From NCBI RefSeq assembly GCF_036588685.1, contig NC_086381.1, positions 65,913,436 to 65,977,435 on the forward strand: DNA of 64,000 bases, written 5' to 3'. This document shows positions 21,746 through 34,522 of this stretch, in pieces. Below the pieces are notes generated by a model, which was not told the origin of the DNA, searched no databases, and saw only the letters and a program-made list of their open reading frames with translations. The position numbers were made by a program, and so were the translations under genes. This DNA comes from Mytilus trossulus (lineage: Eukaryota; Mollusca; Bivalvia; Mytilida; Mytilidae). How positions within the stretch are numbered: the stretch's first letter is position 1; every line of letters begins with the position of its first letter.

Positions 21746-23159
21746 TGATAAAGTTATTTAAAGTCCAATTTGTATAGCTATAGATATATATATATATATA
21801 TCTTATGTTGTTTAAATTTTCCACTGTTATATAAGGTATATTTTAACTGACAATTTTAGGATAAAAAAGACAACAAAAAGGGGACGACCTGTGATTTCAA
21901 TTAATTGAAATGTGAAATTCACTTGGCGAACATTTATTTTATATATGTTGACAAGCAAATTTGCGCGAACACGTTGAAAGGCAGTTCGAAAAATAGTATA
22001 TCCCTTATAATATTTGCAAATGTTTTTCTTTATTAAGGATAAAAGAATAAGAAATCAATTGAACTTGGCGACAATACTTTTAAAAATTAGATCATTTAAA
22101 AAGTAGTCTAGTCTGGGAGAACATGAAAAATTATTAGCTGTTATTGTATTTGAATAAGGGATGTTGGCTTCTCTGTTTCAAAATAACAATTTTTAACTCA
22201 GATTTTATGTCTTCATTGTAGTTTTTGATATACAAACACATTTAAGATATGTTACCATTATATTCTATTTGTATTCAAGACGGCCAGGTTAGTTGACTTT
22301 TTTGTGAAAACATTTTCCAAGTTTGGTTGAATTGTTTCAGAAGAGATGGTCTTGAAGACAGTATCCGACGAAAAGAAACTATGTCAACATTGTCTTTTCT
22401 AAGTATTTTCCCTGATTAACAGTTTATACTATGTATTGCTTTCGCGGTCTTAAATCTTAAGACACCAGTCTAGTCGTTTAATATGTAACTTTACCGGTTG
22501 TGTTCTATCCCTATATAGTTAGGCTAAAATTGGTGTAGATTTTACAAAAGAGAAATAAGGACACTGCTGGTCAATAGTTAAGAACTGATTAGGCGAAGAC
22601 AAACCCTGGAAGTTATTTGAAAAACAAGTTTACGATGACTGCGATGATTTCTTAGTGATGACAATAATTTTCTAAAATTGTGCTCTTCTGCACTCAGTTT
22701 CTACGAAGAGCACAGTGTGTATTGTATTTTTTTTGTTTATATGTCTGCTTGTATTCATGGTTATAACGGGAACGCATGACAATCAACAGTTTTCGTCGAA
22801 AGTTATTTTGATATCGCCTATTCAACCATATATGCATGATATACAGAAAGTTAGTGTGTTGTAAATGTAATAATAATTCCAGACATTGTTTTCTGAGAAA
22901 CTAATTCAGTGCAAATTACAAAAAATATCAATAATCATTTCTAGTAGGTGACTTAACTTGACAACAATGAAGATGATTCAAAATTTGACATTTTGACATT
23001 TCCAATACTGTCAATTAATATTACACCAACACTTGCATATGGTGTATAATTAAATGTCACAGTTGGTCCAATTTAACCTGCGTTTCTTGTCGCTATTTCC
23101 TTGATATAGGTTACGCCTTATACGAAAACTATGGCACAAAGCGTTGAAGTAATTTAAGT
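21746..23159. other. Intergenic, no recognised feature
   Basis: AT-rich, with a (TA)n run near 21783. No domain, RNA gene or defined repeat is seen. Confidence 0.4.
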
Positions 23160-23390
23160 TGCAGTCATTCTTTCAAAAGTATTATGGACGCCATTATGAC
23201 TTGCTAGAACTTCAAAGAATATCTGTGTCACAGTATGACATTTTGAAACGGATTGTTCATGTTTAAGCAAAACGATTGATGCCGCATGTGAAGTAAGAAC
23301 TTCTTAACATTACGCGAGCACATTGGTTCAACCTAGGTTTTTTTCGGGTCTTTAGTTTTTTTCTGTGCTTATTGTTTTAAGACTATTTTT
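23160..23390 (+). pseudogene. Highly decayed RT-fragment repeat
   Basis: Recognisable only by scattered matches to the 5715-6350 copy: 'aaagtattatggacgccattatgac', 'gccgcatgtgaag' and 'gcgagcacattggttcaacctaggttttttt'. It carries no open frame. Confidence 0.5.
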
Positions 23391-23680
23391 AAAGATCTTT
23401 GAAATAATTCTTGTTGACACTGAAATCAAAACTTGGTTGACCTCATTCCAACAAATGTGTGTTTTTGATATAACAACAACAAAAAACATCACTAACATAT
23501 TTTGACGTGTTATACACCTTTGAATTTTTTACGGAAATGAACTGCAGGCACAAATAATAAAGTCGTTAATCTCTAAAGAAATTACAGGAATTTTTATTTA
23601 AATGGATTGGAACGTTATTTTTATTTACAAGAATAGGAAATAATTAAAATTCATTAAACAAAACAAGGAAAGGGTTTAGT

Positions 23681-23837
23681 TTATGAATAATTAACGCTGT
23701 ACAGAAATGCTCGACCATCTTTGTCGTTGGAAACAAGCAAATATTTGAACTTGTTGAAGGAAACTGCCCAAGGAGAACCACATAAGTCTGTTTTCGGTAG
23801 GAGTATTTTGTGCTTTGTGCTATCAGAGGATATCTGC
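23681..23837 (-). pseudogene. C-terminal stub of a B-box gene copy
   Basis: Only the last propeller blade and the stop remain ('VSNDKDGRAFLYSVNYS' before the TAA at 23681). Upstream the match ends at about 23837 and an unrelated repeat begins. It and its 3' flank (23390-23640) closely resemble copy 3 and its flank (34220-34510). Upstream sequence at 24640-24720 resembles the copy-3 intron at 36480-36540. The stub and the orphan first exon at 25341 are therefore the ends of one deleted gene. Confidence 0.85.
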
Positions 23838-23849
23838 TGGGGATTGTCC

Positions 23850-24215
23850 ATAACTTGTTCATGGGGTTTGTGTTGTCTAATTTTAAGTTTTCTTTGTTGA
23901 GTTTTTTGTATTATTGTTTGTTTTTTGTCATTTTCCTTTTTAATCGATTTAGTTTATTTCGACCGATATGTTTGATTGCTTTTTTGTGATATTTACCCTC
24001 TCTTTCGATAATGGAGGCAATATAACAATTGATCACCACACGTACTTCTACAATGAGCAAAATCCAAACCACGTCAGTTCTAAATAAAATGAACTGTGTA
24101 AAATAATTCAAAAAAAAAAAACAAAAAAAAAACAAACGGCCTGATTTATGTACAAAATAATGAACGAAAAACAAAAAAATGATATATAGCAATAAAAGAC
24201 CACTATCAAATTAAA
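23850..24215 (-). repeat. Repeat-derived insert
   Basis: T-rich sequence with 'ctctctttcgataatggaggcaatataacaattgatc' and 'acttctacaatgagcaaaatcc', the latter reminiscent of 'caatgagcaaagccc' in the repeat at 62825-63020. Two A-rich tracts lie near 24108-24140. This is the sequence that replaced the body of the deleted gene copy. The class is uncertain. Confidence 0.4.
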
Positions 24216-25340
24216 AGTGTAACATGAACATGCAACATGAGGGCACACACCCTCCCCTTGTTAATTTTAGAAGTGTGTTCCTATCATTTGTTCGTGTTAT
24301 CCATATTATTAGTACCTTGTAATTTTCTTAACATCCCCTAAATGAAAAAGCCCCTTGTCTTTAATTACACATGCTCAGGTCAGATAACCAAGGTTATAAG
24401 CTACAACAGTTTAACTGTGAAATACTATCCATGACACTATTTTACAATGGAATACTGCCAATCATAATTTCTATAATTCTGTCCGTGAAAATATTTCCTG
24501 GTAAAATTATTTCTCCCTGACGACTTCTCTGCCATAATATTGTTCGAGTGTTCTACATCATTTCATGATTTTCGCCCGTATAACTGCATCTTAATGTCTG
24601 CTATACGGAAACATTTATTATGTATATTTGAAATACCGTTAGGGAAGTATTTTGTCTACCAAACAAATATATATTCTAACATTTAAACCTTTCAAATTTG
24701 TATTTATAGTTGATGATAATAACTTATTCTGATATACCTGTTATGCTTTTGATTAATAAAATTGAAAACGTTAATGATCGTGATTATATAGCTGTCTATA
24801 ATTTCCCTTTAGTGAGACAACATTTATATATAATTTAATTTTGGATGACGTTATTTTGCTATGACATAGACATAATTTAACGTAATCAACGATTTTTCAT
24901 GGTTTTCTACGGTTAAAAATGGAATTTAGAATTAAATTATAAGAAATGACTGTAATATTTTTTTGTCTATGTAGAAATAACAAATATAAAAAAATATTTT
25001 TTGCGATATAAAAAAAATTAAATAATCATGTTTAACTTTCGTATAACAAAAAAACTTTCATTATAATGAAACTTTGCAATATTGGCAATACGCCTAAACA
25101 AATCGTCTTTTGGACATAAGTTTAGAAACGGAAACAAAATATAATAATCAAGAATACGATGCATTCGATGAAATAGGAATACAATCTAAAACAATATGTC
25201 TTATTTAGATCATCGCTCTGATGCAAAAGAGGGTTTAACCAACCAATGTAGCCCATCCAGTTATATATTTTGGAATGGAAGCCGTAATCTACCTATAAAC
25301 ATATTTGTTATGACAGCATGTTTTAAGCTTTTGTACATAC
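24216..25340. other. Former intron of the deleted copy; no gene
   Basis: AT-rich. The block near 24665-24715 ('acatttaaacctttcaaat...tttatagttga') is shared with the copy-3 intron at 36505-36545, which marks this as residual intron sequence. Nothing else is recognised. Confidence 0.5.
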
Positions 25341-25440
25341 CTTGGATGCAATCAAACATACAAACGTAAACTTTCAAAAACTAAGGAAGTAAATAATACG
25401 TCATATTCCTGTCATCTCGTAAATATAGAAATAGATAAAT
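25341..25440 (-). promoter_or_regulatory. Orphan non-coding first exon/promoter of a deleted B-box copy
   Basis: The donor CCAAG|GTATGTAC is intact at 25341, and the shared plus-strand block 'aaggaagtaaataatacgtcat' is at 25383-25404. Its only downstream gene remnant is the stub at 23681-23837. Confidence 0.55.
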
Positions 25441-26391
25441 TTATTTAAACTTTAGAAATCAATGAAATGAAAAAGAACAGCATTAGGTTCAAAGTTACAC
25501 AGTTAAATGGCACAATTATTTACAAATATACATACAAATCTTGGTTTATTCGACACAAAATCCCGTTTGACTTTCAAATGCAATGATACTATAAATAACG
25601 ATCCTCTACTCAAAGTTTTCTCTTTGTATATGTTCAAAACGGCCCATAATCTCTATAATTCATTATCTTTGCTGTTTTTGTACTATTGCGGTTTTAAACT
25701 TTCGTAACTCAAAGCCTACAGTTGGCTTCATAAACCTTGGCCGTATAATCACCTCAAAAACTACTATGTATACAGACTAACCTAAGAAGTTTGGAAAGTT
25801 TTAAGGCCTGACATTCACTAGATATATAAAAGTTAAAAGTATTTTGCATATCAGAAAGATAAAATCTTCTTTTGAATTTTAATGGGAATTTTTTTCCTTC
25901 ATGCAGATGGTATAAAATAAACATATCAGTTGTTTTCAGAGAATATTCATGTATTCATAAAACTCCAAGATATTCTTAAATTTACAACTAAGTTTATTTC
26001 TGTAGAATTTTTGGAATGCTTAAAATATTTCGATTTTAAACCTAATTATTATATTATCAAAAGTAATAGACACTTATTTGATTACGACATGAATAAAACT
26101 TCACAATGGATAGAACATAAGAAACACTAAAAAAGAAAGCACACATTGGACCTATAAAATTTGGCATCAATGCAAACGATAAAGAATCCAAAAACCTAAA
26201 CCAAAACCATTTACTTGTAGTTGAATATATTTTGAACACGTTTTTTCATGTATTTCATATACATAATGTACAAATTACCTCCTAATACACAACCGTTTAA
26301 TCCAAAAATGAAATCAAATGCAGTTGGTATAATAAAATAAGTTGTCATTGTCCATAATTCAGATAAAAACAATTTAACAGTAGCGTTTATT
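25441..26391. other. Intergenic, 3' flank of the broken copy
   Basis: AT-rich with short open frames that look accidental. No recognised feature. Confidence 0.4.
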
Positions 26392-28087
26392 TTAAGCATA
26401 GTTAACATTGTATACAAGTACTTGACCATTTCGTTCGTTTGCCACAAGCAAAGATTTTAATTTGATGTTGTAGTCGATTGCCCATGGTTTTACAAGCAAG
26501 TCTGTTTTTGACAGGAGTATTTTGTGTTCTTTGCCATTAGAAGATATTGCAACGACGCTATTTGATTTGTTCCCAGCGACGAACACATTTCCGAATTCAT
26601 CTACTGCGATACACCTGTGTTCTCGTAAAGCCGTTTTGTTTGTAAATGTCCACAGCATCTGACCGTTCCTATTTTGACAGATGATGGTATCTGTGTCTTC
26701 GCTTTTTCCAAAGAACAGTTTATTTCCCAAAGAGGCGACATAATTTGAGGAAATAGAACTACCAATGGCATTTGTCTTGTTATCCACTAAGCTGATTTCC
26801 TGCAACTGTCCATTATTTGGGGAAACTATTAAACTGCCATTTGTGTAAGTCAAGCCTAGACAGGGAAAGGTTGTTTGGATCCTTTTTATTGTTTTCCCTG
26901 ATTCAAGACTAACTATTGGAATGATTTTATCACTAGCTGATGCTACTGCAACAGTTTCTTTCCCGACACAAGAAACATCAAATATTTTTGGCACTATATT
27001 AGTTATTTTTTTTTTCAAGTGTCCCATCAGGTTTTAATAACAACAAAAACGAGGGGTCATAGTTTGAAATCACAAATCTGCCGCAAGGCAAAATACAGCA
27101 ACCTGACACATTTGACGCTGATATTTTTATTTTTCGTTTTTAAGGTCAATGTGATATGATCAATTGTTTTAGGCTCCGCCTTTACTTTCATCAACTGAGC
27201 CTGGCTCTCTTTTCTCCTTCGTATTTGCATTTTACTTGATTGCACGTGTACAACAGGTTTTCCGAACTTTGTTATCTCGTCTTTAATGTTATTTAATACT
27301 GTGTTTATCTCGTACGAAACTACGGTGTGAGCCAAACTACCACCATTCATCCAAGACTGCATGTCATTTTCTATTTGATTCAGTTTATTTTCTAAAAGGC
27401 TTTATCCTATATATGTTTGCATATCGGTTGCATGATTTTTTATGCTTTCTACATCTTCTATACACTCGTCTGTTTCTCTTTGGTTATTCTTCAGAGATGC
27501 AATGAAGGTTTGTATTTGTTGGGTCGATTTTCCACAGCTTTGTTTAATTCAGCAATGAAATGGTCTTGTATGTCATCAAGGTGTTGATTTATGTGGCGTC
27601 GAATCGCTGATATTTCGGACTCTATTTTCTGTTTCGAACCAAACAGCGAAGATATATTCTTTTGTCTGTCTTCAAGGATACGTTTAAGAATTTCTTTCAA
27701 TTCTTGGAATGAGGACTCGATTTCGGTAAAGGTTACAGATGTTTTAACATTTTGAATGACATCTTCAACGGGGAACATTTCTTTACATTCTACATGTTTC
27801 ACAGAAATAGCGCATTTTCTACACACAACCTCATTGTGCTCCATGCAAAACAATTGGTACTTCTCGTTGTGTTCATCACAGTGCAGATTGATATTCGCAA
27901 TAAATGATGGCAATTTATGGTATTCGTCCATAATAACAGTCGTGTGGTTTCTTGTTGCCTTTGACAAGCTATGGTGTTCTTTACAGTCTTGGCATAGTCC
28001 TTCATCACAGTGAGGACACCAAACCACGGATGGCTTAGACACGTGTCTTGAACTACAAATACCACAATGACCAGAATAGGTAGCCAT
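26392..28087 (-). pseudogene. Frameshifted B-box/propeller gene copy
   Basis: This is full length but interrupted. The start (MATYSGHC), both B-boxes and the first part of the coiled coil are open (27491-28087). Frame is lost near 27525, where one base is missing relative to the paralogues ('gggtcgattttcc'). A second shift lies near 27110-27140, and a third is one extra A in an A10 run at 27006-27015 (minus strand). The last piece (26392-27027) keeps all later propeller repeats. Splice acceptor (ttttacag) and first exon (29226) are intact. The copy is either a recent pseudogene or, for the homopolymer shift only, affected by sequencing error. Confidence 0.85.
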
Positions 28088-28090
28088 GAC

Positions 28091-29225
28091 CTGTAAAACA
28101 ATCTATATAATATTATCAACAATCAAATATATTAGAATTTAGAATGAAGATAAAACACTAAGAACCTAACCATGAATTATAATTATATGAAATATGAGTA
28201 ATGCAACAATTTATTTTCCATCGGTGTACCTCCATTATGTACTTTAATCAAATAAATAAAATATCATCTTGAAAAAGAAATACAAACTTTACAAATGTAG
28301 TATGCTCTATTTTTTCGTACTTGATTTATACACTGTACGTAAACTGAATGTTACAGTAACCTCATATAATCAACAAATGATAACGTTGATTGATAAATCA
28401 TGTAAAGGATGTCAATTTCATACGAACCCTGTTAGGTGATTAATTTACAATTATTCTTAATATATACAAGTTGTTGAGCTTTTACTTATGGGTTCTGCAG
28501 ACATAACAAAGATCAACGTTACTCAATAAACTGTCAAAATAAGTCATTGAGATTCAAGCAGGTACATTATGTGTTAGATATAGTTAACTTAAACACTTTA
28601 AATGGATGCAAAAAAATCTTATAGCGAAAATTTTACTTTTGTGTGCCTTTTGTTTAAAACTGATCGAGATAAATCAGAATATTCGTTAAACCTTGAATCC
28701 TTGTTGATATTGTTATTTCACTTTACTTGATAGAAGGTGTCCGTTGTTTATTACTGAACTTTTATATGTTGAATTTGATGGTGATCTCAGATATTTATGC
28801 AGCCAGAAGGTTAAATCTATGCTCGTAAATAACATGAGTAATCTATGTATAGAAGGTAAGATAATAATGAATCCATAGTATACTGATAGAAGGTCAAACA
28901 GTAACACAGTTTAGTGTCTAGTTTCATTCATCTGGATATTAAGTATTTCATAGGCATGTCACCGTTAAATATTATTGCTTAAAACTAGGTTTGATACTAT
29001 TTTGAATGGGTAGCATTATGTCTTCTTAGAGTAAATGCCTAGGGTCGACTGGTTACTGGTCGCTACATATTTAGAATATTATTTAAGAAAAATATTAACC
29101 CTATGGGTGCACGCCCCACTGTGTAATCAATGTTCTAAATCAAGCAGGCCAATGAGTAAGAGGTAATATTCTGTTGTTTAATATATAAAACGATTAATTT
29201 TGATAGCAAGAACTCTTGAACATAC
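28091..29225 (-). other. Inferred 5' UTR intron of the frameshifted copy
   Basis: The donor is AAG|GTATG (exon end 29226) and the acceptor is gttttacag|GTC-ATG. It aligns in patches with the copy-2 intron. No gene lies within it. Confidence 0.6.
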
Positions 29226-29360
29226 CTTGAATTCATTAAAACATTAGAAGAGTAATTCAGTTCATCAAATTTAACAAGCTCAATCCTATGTAAAAGGTAG
29301 TAAATAACACGTAATTTTCTTCTAATCACATAATATAGCAACAGGTGAGGTAACCTTAAA
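29226..29360 (-). promoter_or_regulatory. Inferred non-coding first exon and promoter of the frameshifted copy
   Basis: Shares 'aacaagctcaatccta' and 'ggtagtaaataacacgtaat' and 'tatagcaacaggtgaggtaac' with the copy-2 block at 21603-21745. Confidence 0.5.
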
Positions 29361-30829
29361 ACAAAATCGATAACATAATTATCTTTAAGACAAACAGTTT
29401 AACTGATATATTACTCACAACTGGTGTTAAACTGACCACCGTAACTGCAATTACGGTGATCCCAACATGGTGGAGCCCAAAAAAGGTAAAATCGTCATTT
29501 TGTAATTGTAGTGTCCACACACTGTTCTAAAGAATTAATCTGCCGCTAGGTTGATATGTCCGGTACTATTGTATGTTTGTGTTTCTAATATCATATGTGA
29601 CCTTTTTACCGAAACAATAGCCATTAAAAATTTACGGAAGATCATTGTTACTCGTAACTTGTGTACAAATAACTTATAAGATAATCGTAACTGTATAAGA
29701 TATGTCTATGATCAAAGTAACTGATTTTGTCAGAAAGCTCTGCTAACGAAATATTTAATTAAAAAATGATGTAAAAAGATAATAACAAACGCGTAAACAA
29801 CATTCGTGATTGAAATATGTTTTCAACATAAGGTAAGTTTTCAATTAACATGATTATTGATACAAATATTGCTATACTATTCGGGACAACTGCATGTCAA
29901 TGGTATTAAGAATATAATGCATCCTAATGTTACAACTTTACTAAATAATAGTTTGAAATTTCATTGTATTGTAACAGGAGACGGTGCGACCTTAGTATAT
30001 TTGCTATGAATCAAATATCCTATTTTTATTATCTGTTTATTTTATTTGTTTAAGTCTGTAATGTTAACTCAGCATCTAAAGCTACACTTATTTCTACGTT
30101 GTACTTTTTGATTGGTGTAAAAATATACAATATACTCGAACAATAATTATACAGGTCACGGACTTTGATGTTCAATATCTATATAAGTTAACTGTAAATT
30201 GAATAGCTGCATTCGATGCAATTAAACTTTAATCAAGCGCAATTGATCTTAATTAATTGCGAAACACAAATCTACTTGATATTTCCCACTTTAAAATGTA
30301 AACCGAATAAAGGTTCGAACCACTGGGCCCTGAGTTTAATGGATGAAGAGATCGAGACTATGATAGTTAAAATTTTAAAATTTAATAAGGTCTCTCAAGA
30401 TAACAACACATGTAAATTGGAATACCAATATGAAGTACTAAACTGAACAATGTACACATAAAACAGCATACTGTGGAATAGACCCTTTATTTAGAGGGGG
30501 ACTTTAAATAAAATAGGACAAAATAAAGTAACGAAGAATCACCCTGAGAAATAAAGCATATACGATTTACTCAAAACAAGTTGCAGTGTCTTATTCAGAC
30601 ATCGGGGTATAATAAACCCTCAGCCCTTATCAATACAAATAAACCACGGCGGTTTTAATCAAACCAAAATGTTTATTGGCATTAAAAGATCAAGCGGCCG
30701 AAATAATAAAATATGTATTTTATTTACTGATTACAGGTAAAGAAAAAGAAATTAATCAACCGCGTATATCGATACAAACTTGTATGCAAGGTATATATAT
30801 AGAATAACTAGAACACACCCGTGATATCG
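29361..30829. other. Intergenic, no recognised feature
   Basis: A 76-codon frame (30216-30446, +) has no motif or paralogue and is not called. Confidence 0.4.
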
Positions 30830-31454
30830 CGGGTCCGTTACCGAATTAAGGTATATCACTTTGCGTAAGCCTTATTTTAGTATTGGTATTGTCATCTGAT
30901 AAAGTCGTGTCGATTATATTATAAGATACACAGTTTTCTCTGCTTTCAAATCTTTCTGTTTGAACCCGTCGACCTCGAACCTTTCAATTATTGGTAATAT
31001 TCAGGTCCTGGAATTGAGTATTTTTCACAACAGCATTGTCCAATAAAGTTGAATTATTTGATTCGCTGTTTCAAGTGACGTCATGCCCCCTTACAAATTG
31101 AAAACTGTTCCTATACGCCTTATTTTAAGTCCAAATTTTTAGTATTCGTATTGTTATCTTAGAAAGTCTCACTAATTAAAAAAATACAATAGGAAACAAT
31201 TTGACAATAATTGAATTTAGTTATGTCGACCCTGTGATTTTGACCCGTGTATATAGCAAAATCAAATATATCGTTTGGTGGTGCGCCTGTCAGACGCGGA
31301 ACGTACAGATAAGGTAAAAGGTAACAGGTGAATATACTATTGGTATCGGTATCAGATTCGACCCGGAACTTGTTAATAATTGGCAATATTAATTATGTGG
31401 AAAACAAAAGGATCTGGAGTGGTGTAATTTTTAATCTACACCATTGTCCTATAT
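30830..31454 (+). repeat. Two diverged direct repeat units
   Basis: Unit 1 (about 30870-31060) has 'tattggtattgtcatctgat...gaacc..tcaattattggtaatatt...aacagcattgtccaata'. Unit 2 (about 31335-31460) has 'tattggtatcggtatcagat...gaacttgttaataattggcaatatt...ctacaccattgtcctata'. The order of blocks is the same. The class is unknown and no coding is seen. Confidence 0.5.
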
Positions 31455-31710
31455 TGATTTGTAATCACATAAGCAACACGACGGGTGCCGCATGTGGAGC
31501 AGGATCTGCTTACCCTTCCGGAGCACCTGAGATCACCCCTAGTTTTTGGTGGGGTTCGTGTTGTTTATTCTTTAGTTTTCTATGTTGTGTCATGTGTACT
31601 ATTGTTTTTCTTTTTGCCTTTTTCATTTTTAGCCATGGCGTTGTCAGTTTGTTTTAGATTTACGAGTTTGACTGTCCCTTTGGTATCTTTCGTCCCCCCC
31701 CTTTTTTTTT
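31455..31710 (+). pseudogene. 3' end fragment of the RT-bearing retroelement
   Basis: Only the non-coding tail is present, from 'tttgtaatcacataagcaacacgacggg' to 'ggtatctttcgtcccccccc'. It is almost identical to 6098-6345, so the 5' truncation is severe. The apparent 93-109 codon frames here are part of this tail and occur in both copies. I regard them as non-coding. Confidence 0.75.
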
Positions 31711-31797
31711 TAGCTATATATAAAGTTGAATTCTTTGATTTGTCGTTTTTACCCGATGACGGCTGATAAATTGGACCTCGTTATTTTAGTATTATAG

Positions 31798-31913
31798 ATA
31801 GGTAGTTTCGTTTTTGATACTGACTATATCATGTGCAATATATTAACTCGCCCTAACGGGCTCGTCTAGATATTCCACATGATATAGTCAGTATCAAAAA
31901 CGAAACTACCTAT
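31798..31913. repeat. Perfect-arm hairpin (38-bp arms)
   Basis: The arm at 31798-31835 ('ataggtagtttcg...atcatgtg') is the exact reverse complement of 31876-31913. A 40-nt spacer lies between. Sequence after it ('atgacgtcaca...actcgaaaata') recurs after the second hairpin at 33664-33831. Confidence 0.9.
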
Positions 31914-33663
31914 TATTTTGTTTATCGGTAATTATGACGTCACACAATGTATTGCATAATATTTTCAGTGAAACAGTCAGTACGTTGATACTCGAAAATA
32001 TTAGGCAGTAAGATCAAAGGTAAAATATACGATTACCGATAAAAGCCGATAACAGAATGGCCTGTTAGAGGCTAAAATCTTACTAAAAACAAGCAAAGAT
32101 TTATTTTTATCACATATGAAAATTGTTTTGTGAATAAATTTCTTACATTAAAATATATCCTACATGTTAGCCCTTTAAACAGTAAATCAACTTTAAAAAA
32201 AAAGGCAAAAAGAAAGTAAAACTTAAGGTAAACAAAATGTGTTGCAACATGAAGAATAATCACAGGGGATACGTATCATGATTTTTGCATGCGTAAGGAC
32301 TGCACATTAGTTTCCGTAATTAACGTTACATACGGTTCGTGTTTCAAAATGGATAAAGTGATGAAAGTACATTTTTAGTGCAAAAACGAAGAAAGATATG
32401 TCGTTATTAGTGATTGTGTTGTTTCAAACTTCGGATTAAAGTCAAATGTGCATTCAGAATCTATTCAGATACATTATTTCATTGTGGATATAGTCAAAGC
32501 AGATAATAATGGCAAGTTTCATATATATTATATTTTAAAAGGTAGTCCTCTTCTATTAATTTCTAGTTTCTTCTGGGGTTTTTATTTTTTATTAGGTCGA
32601 TGAGAAAAAAAAAGAATAGCATATAAAGACAGGTTCTTGTTGAGCCATATCGAGTGAACCGAAGTCGATCTTATTTCAAATATATAATTAATATAAACAA
32701 ATGAAGAGATAACAACATGCGATCAGTTATATTCTTTTGTTGGAACGTTCCAGAGACTGTTATTGTTTATCCAAACGGTACCACCTGAATACCCTGTCCC
32801 CCTTTTTTCTGTTTTTTTTTCTTTTTGCAAGTTCGTGTCGCTCTTTTGTCGTTTATTAGTGTATTGAGTCCCTTGCCTTTTTTTTTAAATGATACCGAAA
32901 CGTAATTTTTTCTCAGATTTCTTTTGATATAAAAATATTAATAAAACGAGCACTGCGAACAAAGTGCGAATCGGACACACGATTGGTTAGCTTGACCAGA
33001 TAAAATGCGGTAATGTCTTTTCTATTCTACTTCCCATATTCATCGTCGTTCATAAGCAAAGTGCTGCATTATAAAAAAATATTCTTATATATGATATAAT
33101 ATCAGACTTAAAAAACAATCAACGCCGAAACCTGAAAATTATAAAAAAACTATTTCAGTCCCCTACTTCATGAAGGAAGTTCCAAATTCGCACTTTGTAC
33201 AAAGGATACGGATTAGGTTGTTCATGGCCCTTGAATTGCGGTATGATCTATCAATTTTTAGAAGCATTAATTGGTTGCTTTTTTCTTTTTAATTGAAGTT
33301 GAAAATGATGTTAGGAAGAAAAAGAGTAACACCATAGGTCAATTTCCATAGCCTAAAGACTGAAGAAGAAATACTTAAAAGCAACAAAAACAAGATTAAC
33401 ATTAGCATAATCAACTAATTGAATTAGTCCTTACAGAGACAACCCAAACACATGAGACAAATGGCTGTGATATAAGCATTGGAAGTATTAACACTCAATT
33501 CGAAAGTGATTTTTTCCCTCAAGAAACCGTTTTGATGGGTGACAAAATTATTGTATTGGAAGGTAACTTTATTAAATCTGGTTTTTTTCAATTGTTATTT
33601 GTTCTCTGGTTTTGTTTTTGTTTACATGATGAAAAAAATTAGGGTTATTAACAGTTTTTTTTT
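31914..33663. other. Intergenic, no gene
   Basis: AT-rich. It contains the tail of the hairpin element (to about 32060). Beyond that nothing recognisable is seen. Confidence 0.4.
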
Positions 33664-33831
33664 TTATTTCAGTGATTGAACTATCATTATCCTGTTAGAA
33701 CCAGTTATGCTACCTTTAGCTGTCCAATATTTTTAAGAAAAGGGAGGGGGCTTTTCTTAAAAAATATTGGACAGCTAAAGGTAGCATAATGGTTTCTTAC
33801 AGATAAATGATAGTCCAATCACTGAAATAAA
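33664..33831. repeat. Long hairpin (about 79-bp arms)
   Basis: The arm 33664-33742 pairs with 33751-33831 around an 8-nt G-rich loop. The inner part, 'gctacctttagctgtccaata' with its complement, is perfect. A few mismatches occur near the outer end. Its right flank (33845-33900) has the same 'atgacgtcaca' and 'cactcgaaaata' words as the hairpin at 31798, so both belong to one foldback family. Confidence 0.88.
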
Positions 33832-34522
33832 GAACGGGTAAAACAATAGAATGACGTCACAACAATGTTTTAAATAAAGGTGCACTCGAAAATACTTTAA
33901 TCTAAACATCTATTGATTACTACCGAGAAGAATAGAAAAGTTTCTAATCGTTTATCTTATTATGTAAAACACCGAGAGTCCTTACTGATTAACCAATAAA
34001 TATTAACTACACTGGTTTTTTTACCCTGGATACGCACACCACATCTTCCTATATCTATGTAAGCAAATAAAAACTATGAAAATAAATTGGAAACAGAAAC
34101 AAGCTATCCTACACATAATTTTCAATATAAAAAAACCCGATTCTACCACAATATCTTTCTTTAACACTCTTAGTAACTTCATTTTTTTTGCTCATTGTTT
34201 AGTTTTACTTGTGCTTAATGTGTTAAAACTATTTTTAAAGATCTTTGAACAAATTCTTGCTGACACTGGAATCAAAATTTGGTTGACTTCAATGTGTGTT
34301 TGTGAGATGACAACAAAAAAACAATCACATACTTTGACGTGTTATACTCTTTTGAATTTGTACGGGGAAAAATGCAGACATTTCATATGTAGCACAAATA
34401 ATAAAATATTTAACCTCTGAATGGTGGCAATTTTTGTTCAATTGGAATGTTATACCAACAATATAACATAAAACATACTTTCTTTTTCAATTCATTAAAA
34501 CAAAACAAGGCAAGGGTTAAGT
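33832..34522. other. 3' flank of copy 3
   Basis: 34220-34510 is similar to 23390-23640, the flank of the stub copy. No gene is seen. Confidence 0.5.

Noticed and set aside
31485-31766. 93-codon and overlapping 109-codon frames
   Set aside because: They fall in the conserved non-coding tail of the RT retroelement; a similar frame at 6129-6419 is the same tail.
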